Position numbers and translations under genes: made by a program. A stretch of DNA of 40,368 nt from an uncultured Prevotella sp. (GTDB taxonomy: Bacteria > Bacteroidota > Bacteroidia > Bacteroidales > Bacteroidaceae): positions 1 to 40,368 of the forward strand of contig CAMHLV010000023.1 of assembly GCA_946186115.1 (NCBI GenBank), given 5' to 3'. This document shows positions 39,472 through 40,368 of this stretch, one piece after another. Within the stretch, counting starts at the first letter, position 1. Each line of letters opens with the position of its first letter. Under the pieces are notes generated by a model, which was not told the origin of the DNA, did no database searches, and saw only the letters and a list, made by a program, of their open reading frames with translations.

Positions 39472-40339
39472 AATTAGTCCATTTGTTGGTTACCAGTTGT
39501 AAGTTCTTGAAGATATGGAACGAAGCCCAGTAGTTGAAGACAGAGAACAGGGGTAGCAAGACGGCGAGAATATATGCAGGGATGCCAACCTCGCCAGACA
39601 CGTAACGACCATTCTCCCAAGTAGATGTAAACATAGAGAGTTCGAAATAATGCATAGTCTTTACAAAAATCACCCAGAACAAGATGAACACCAGACAAGA
39701 TATGACGAACGAATATTTGCGGAACAAGGTTCCTCCGATAATCAGGAGTGAATGTGTCCACACGGCAATGGCAGCAATCACAAAGAGATTCATCACCAGA
39801 TAGAACCAGTTGCAGGAATCAGCCTCCAGTATATGAGGCGTCAGATTATCCATCATCTTGGGGATGGCAGACGACCACCAGTAATAGGTTTCCACTGGAT
39901 TACCCATCACCGAGGTCTCTATCTCTGTGTAGGGTCCACTCACCCAGAACCACGCCATGCGGAGACTGTCGCCCAGCACGAAAGCCAGGAAGACGCCAAG
40001 TACACAGACGACGGAGGTGTAGGTCATCAAGGCGAGGAACTTCTCGAGATTGCTTGCCGGCAGCATGAGGAAAGCCTCGCGCTTGCGCTTCTCGTTCACG
40101 CCCGACACGATGGAGCTGACCAGGATGAGCGACGCCACTGCAAAGAGGGCAGCACCAACATCTCCGTAATGGCGAAGCATGGTGAAAGGAGAGTCATAAC
40201 TACTCATTCTAAGCAGTATCATTTCAGCCATAAACACACCCACGACGGAGCCTGCCATAGCATAGAGTATTCGACGCTGATTGACACTCAGCACCCAGCG
40301 GAGCATCTTTCCGAATCTATTGAAACTAAACGTATTCAT
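39458..40339 (-). CDS. Integral membrane protein of unknown function
   Basis: A 293-residue protein with about six hydrophobic segments (for example RILYAMAGSVVGVFMAEMIL, VGAALFAVASLILVSSIV, VVCVLGVFLAFVLGDSL, FVISCLVFILFWVIFV, IPAYILAVLLPLFSVFNYW). I chose ATG 40339 (MNTFSFNRFGK) over a TTG at 40366 near the window edge. Overlap with a YtrA-type regulator suggests an ABC-2-like permease or accessory subunit whose ATPase may lie beyond the window. No catalytic motif seen. Confidence 0.8.
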   Translation of the reverse strand: MNTFSFNRFGKMLRWVLSVNQRRILYAMAGSVVGVFMAEMILLRMSSYDSPFTMLRHYGDVGAALFAVASLILVSSIVSGVNEKRKREAFLMLPASNLEKFLALMTYTSVVCVLGVFLAFVLGDSLRMAWFWVSGPYTEIETSVMGNPVETYYWWSSAIPKMMDNLTPHILEADSCNWFYLVMNLFVIAAIAVWTHSLLIIGGTLFRKYSFVISCLVFILFWVIFVKTMHYFELSMFTSTWENGRYVSGEVGIPAYILAVLLPLFSVFNYWASFHIFKNLQLVTNKWTNYDIH

Positions 40340-40368
40340 AGCTTTACCAATTAATGAATTTACCAATA

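Noticed and set aside
1..40368. tRNA genes, transposases or integrases
   Set aside because: I looked for T-loop-like GTTCGAnTC patterns and for transposase or integrase motifs in the listed frames and found none that hold up.

Overview
The window reads as a chromosomal segment of a Bacteroidota bacterium, most likely Prevotella in the broad sense (gut or rumen type). The reasons are promoters of the TTTG / TAnnTTTG type with poor Shine-Dalgarno sequences, a BspA-like surface protein, secreted glycoside hydrolases whose C-terminal tails follow a WYT-x-x-GRRL pattern, and many AT-rich simple repeats between genes. All calls come from reading the sequence; no database search was run.

Left block (1-5.6 kb): the end of an unidentified gene, rplS (ribosomal protein L19) on the + strand, and a minus-strand methionine/folate operon (small ORF - metH - metF). 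rplS and metF converge on one shared bidirectional terminator. Tandem 21-bp palindromic repeats sit on both sides of this block.

Boundary and defence island (5.6-12.2 kb): a 1.2-kb gene-free stretch holds a 232-bp nested palindrome. It is followed by a candidate transcription unit of about 600 nt: a promoter, a 200-nt rod-shaped RNA resembling 6S RNA, a three-way hairpin, a region with mutually exclusive helices, and a strong terminator ending 1 nt before a start codon. Then comes an AT-richer three-gene GTP-dependent restriction-modification operon of LlaJI type: C5-cytosine methyltransferase, McrB-like GTPase, LlaJI-family nuclease. The structured leader is the most likely undescribed element in the window.

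Middle (12.2-21.4 kb): stand-alone AICAR transformylase (PurH C-terminal half) behind duplicated promoters, a small basic protein, a secreted GH53 endo-galactanase, and two overlapping paralogous membrane sensors. The first sensor has lost the phosphoacceptor histidine and the ATPase domain; the second is an intact histidine kinase. A convergent secreted GH31 glycosidase follows.

Accessory stretch (21.4-25.45 kb): repeat-rich and AT-rich, bracketed by a perfect 25-bp direct repeat. It carries a BspA-like protein with a long structured 5' leader and a VapBC-type toxin-antitoxin pair enclosed by about 130-bp inverted repeats.

Right part (25.45-40.4 kb): an operon of acyl-CoA-synthetase-like enzyme, small exported protein and secreted lipase-like hydrolase, divergent from an AraC regulator with tandem repeats between them; a secreted GH127/GH146 beta-L-arabinofuranosidase; a five-gene MacAB-TolC-like exporter operon; and a membrane protein overlapping a YtrA-type GntR regulator.

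GH53, GH31 and GH127/146 with membrane sensors suggest use of plant arabinogalactan or pectin side chains, but there is no SusC/SusD pair here. Two families of short repeats have entered coding sequences in frame: Asn/Asp-encoding AACGATAACG-like hexamers in several genes, and an AATTGAAAATGG-like tract in the GH127/146 gene.
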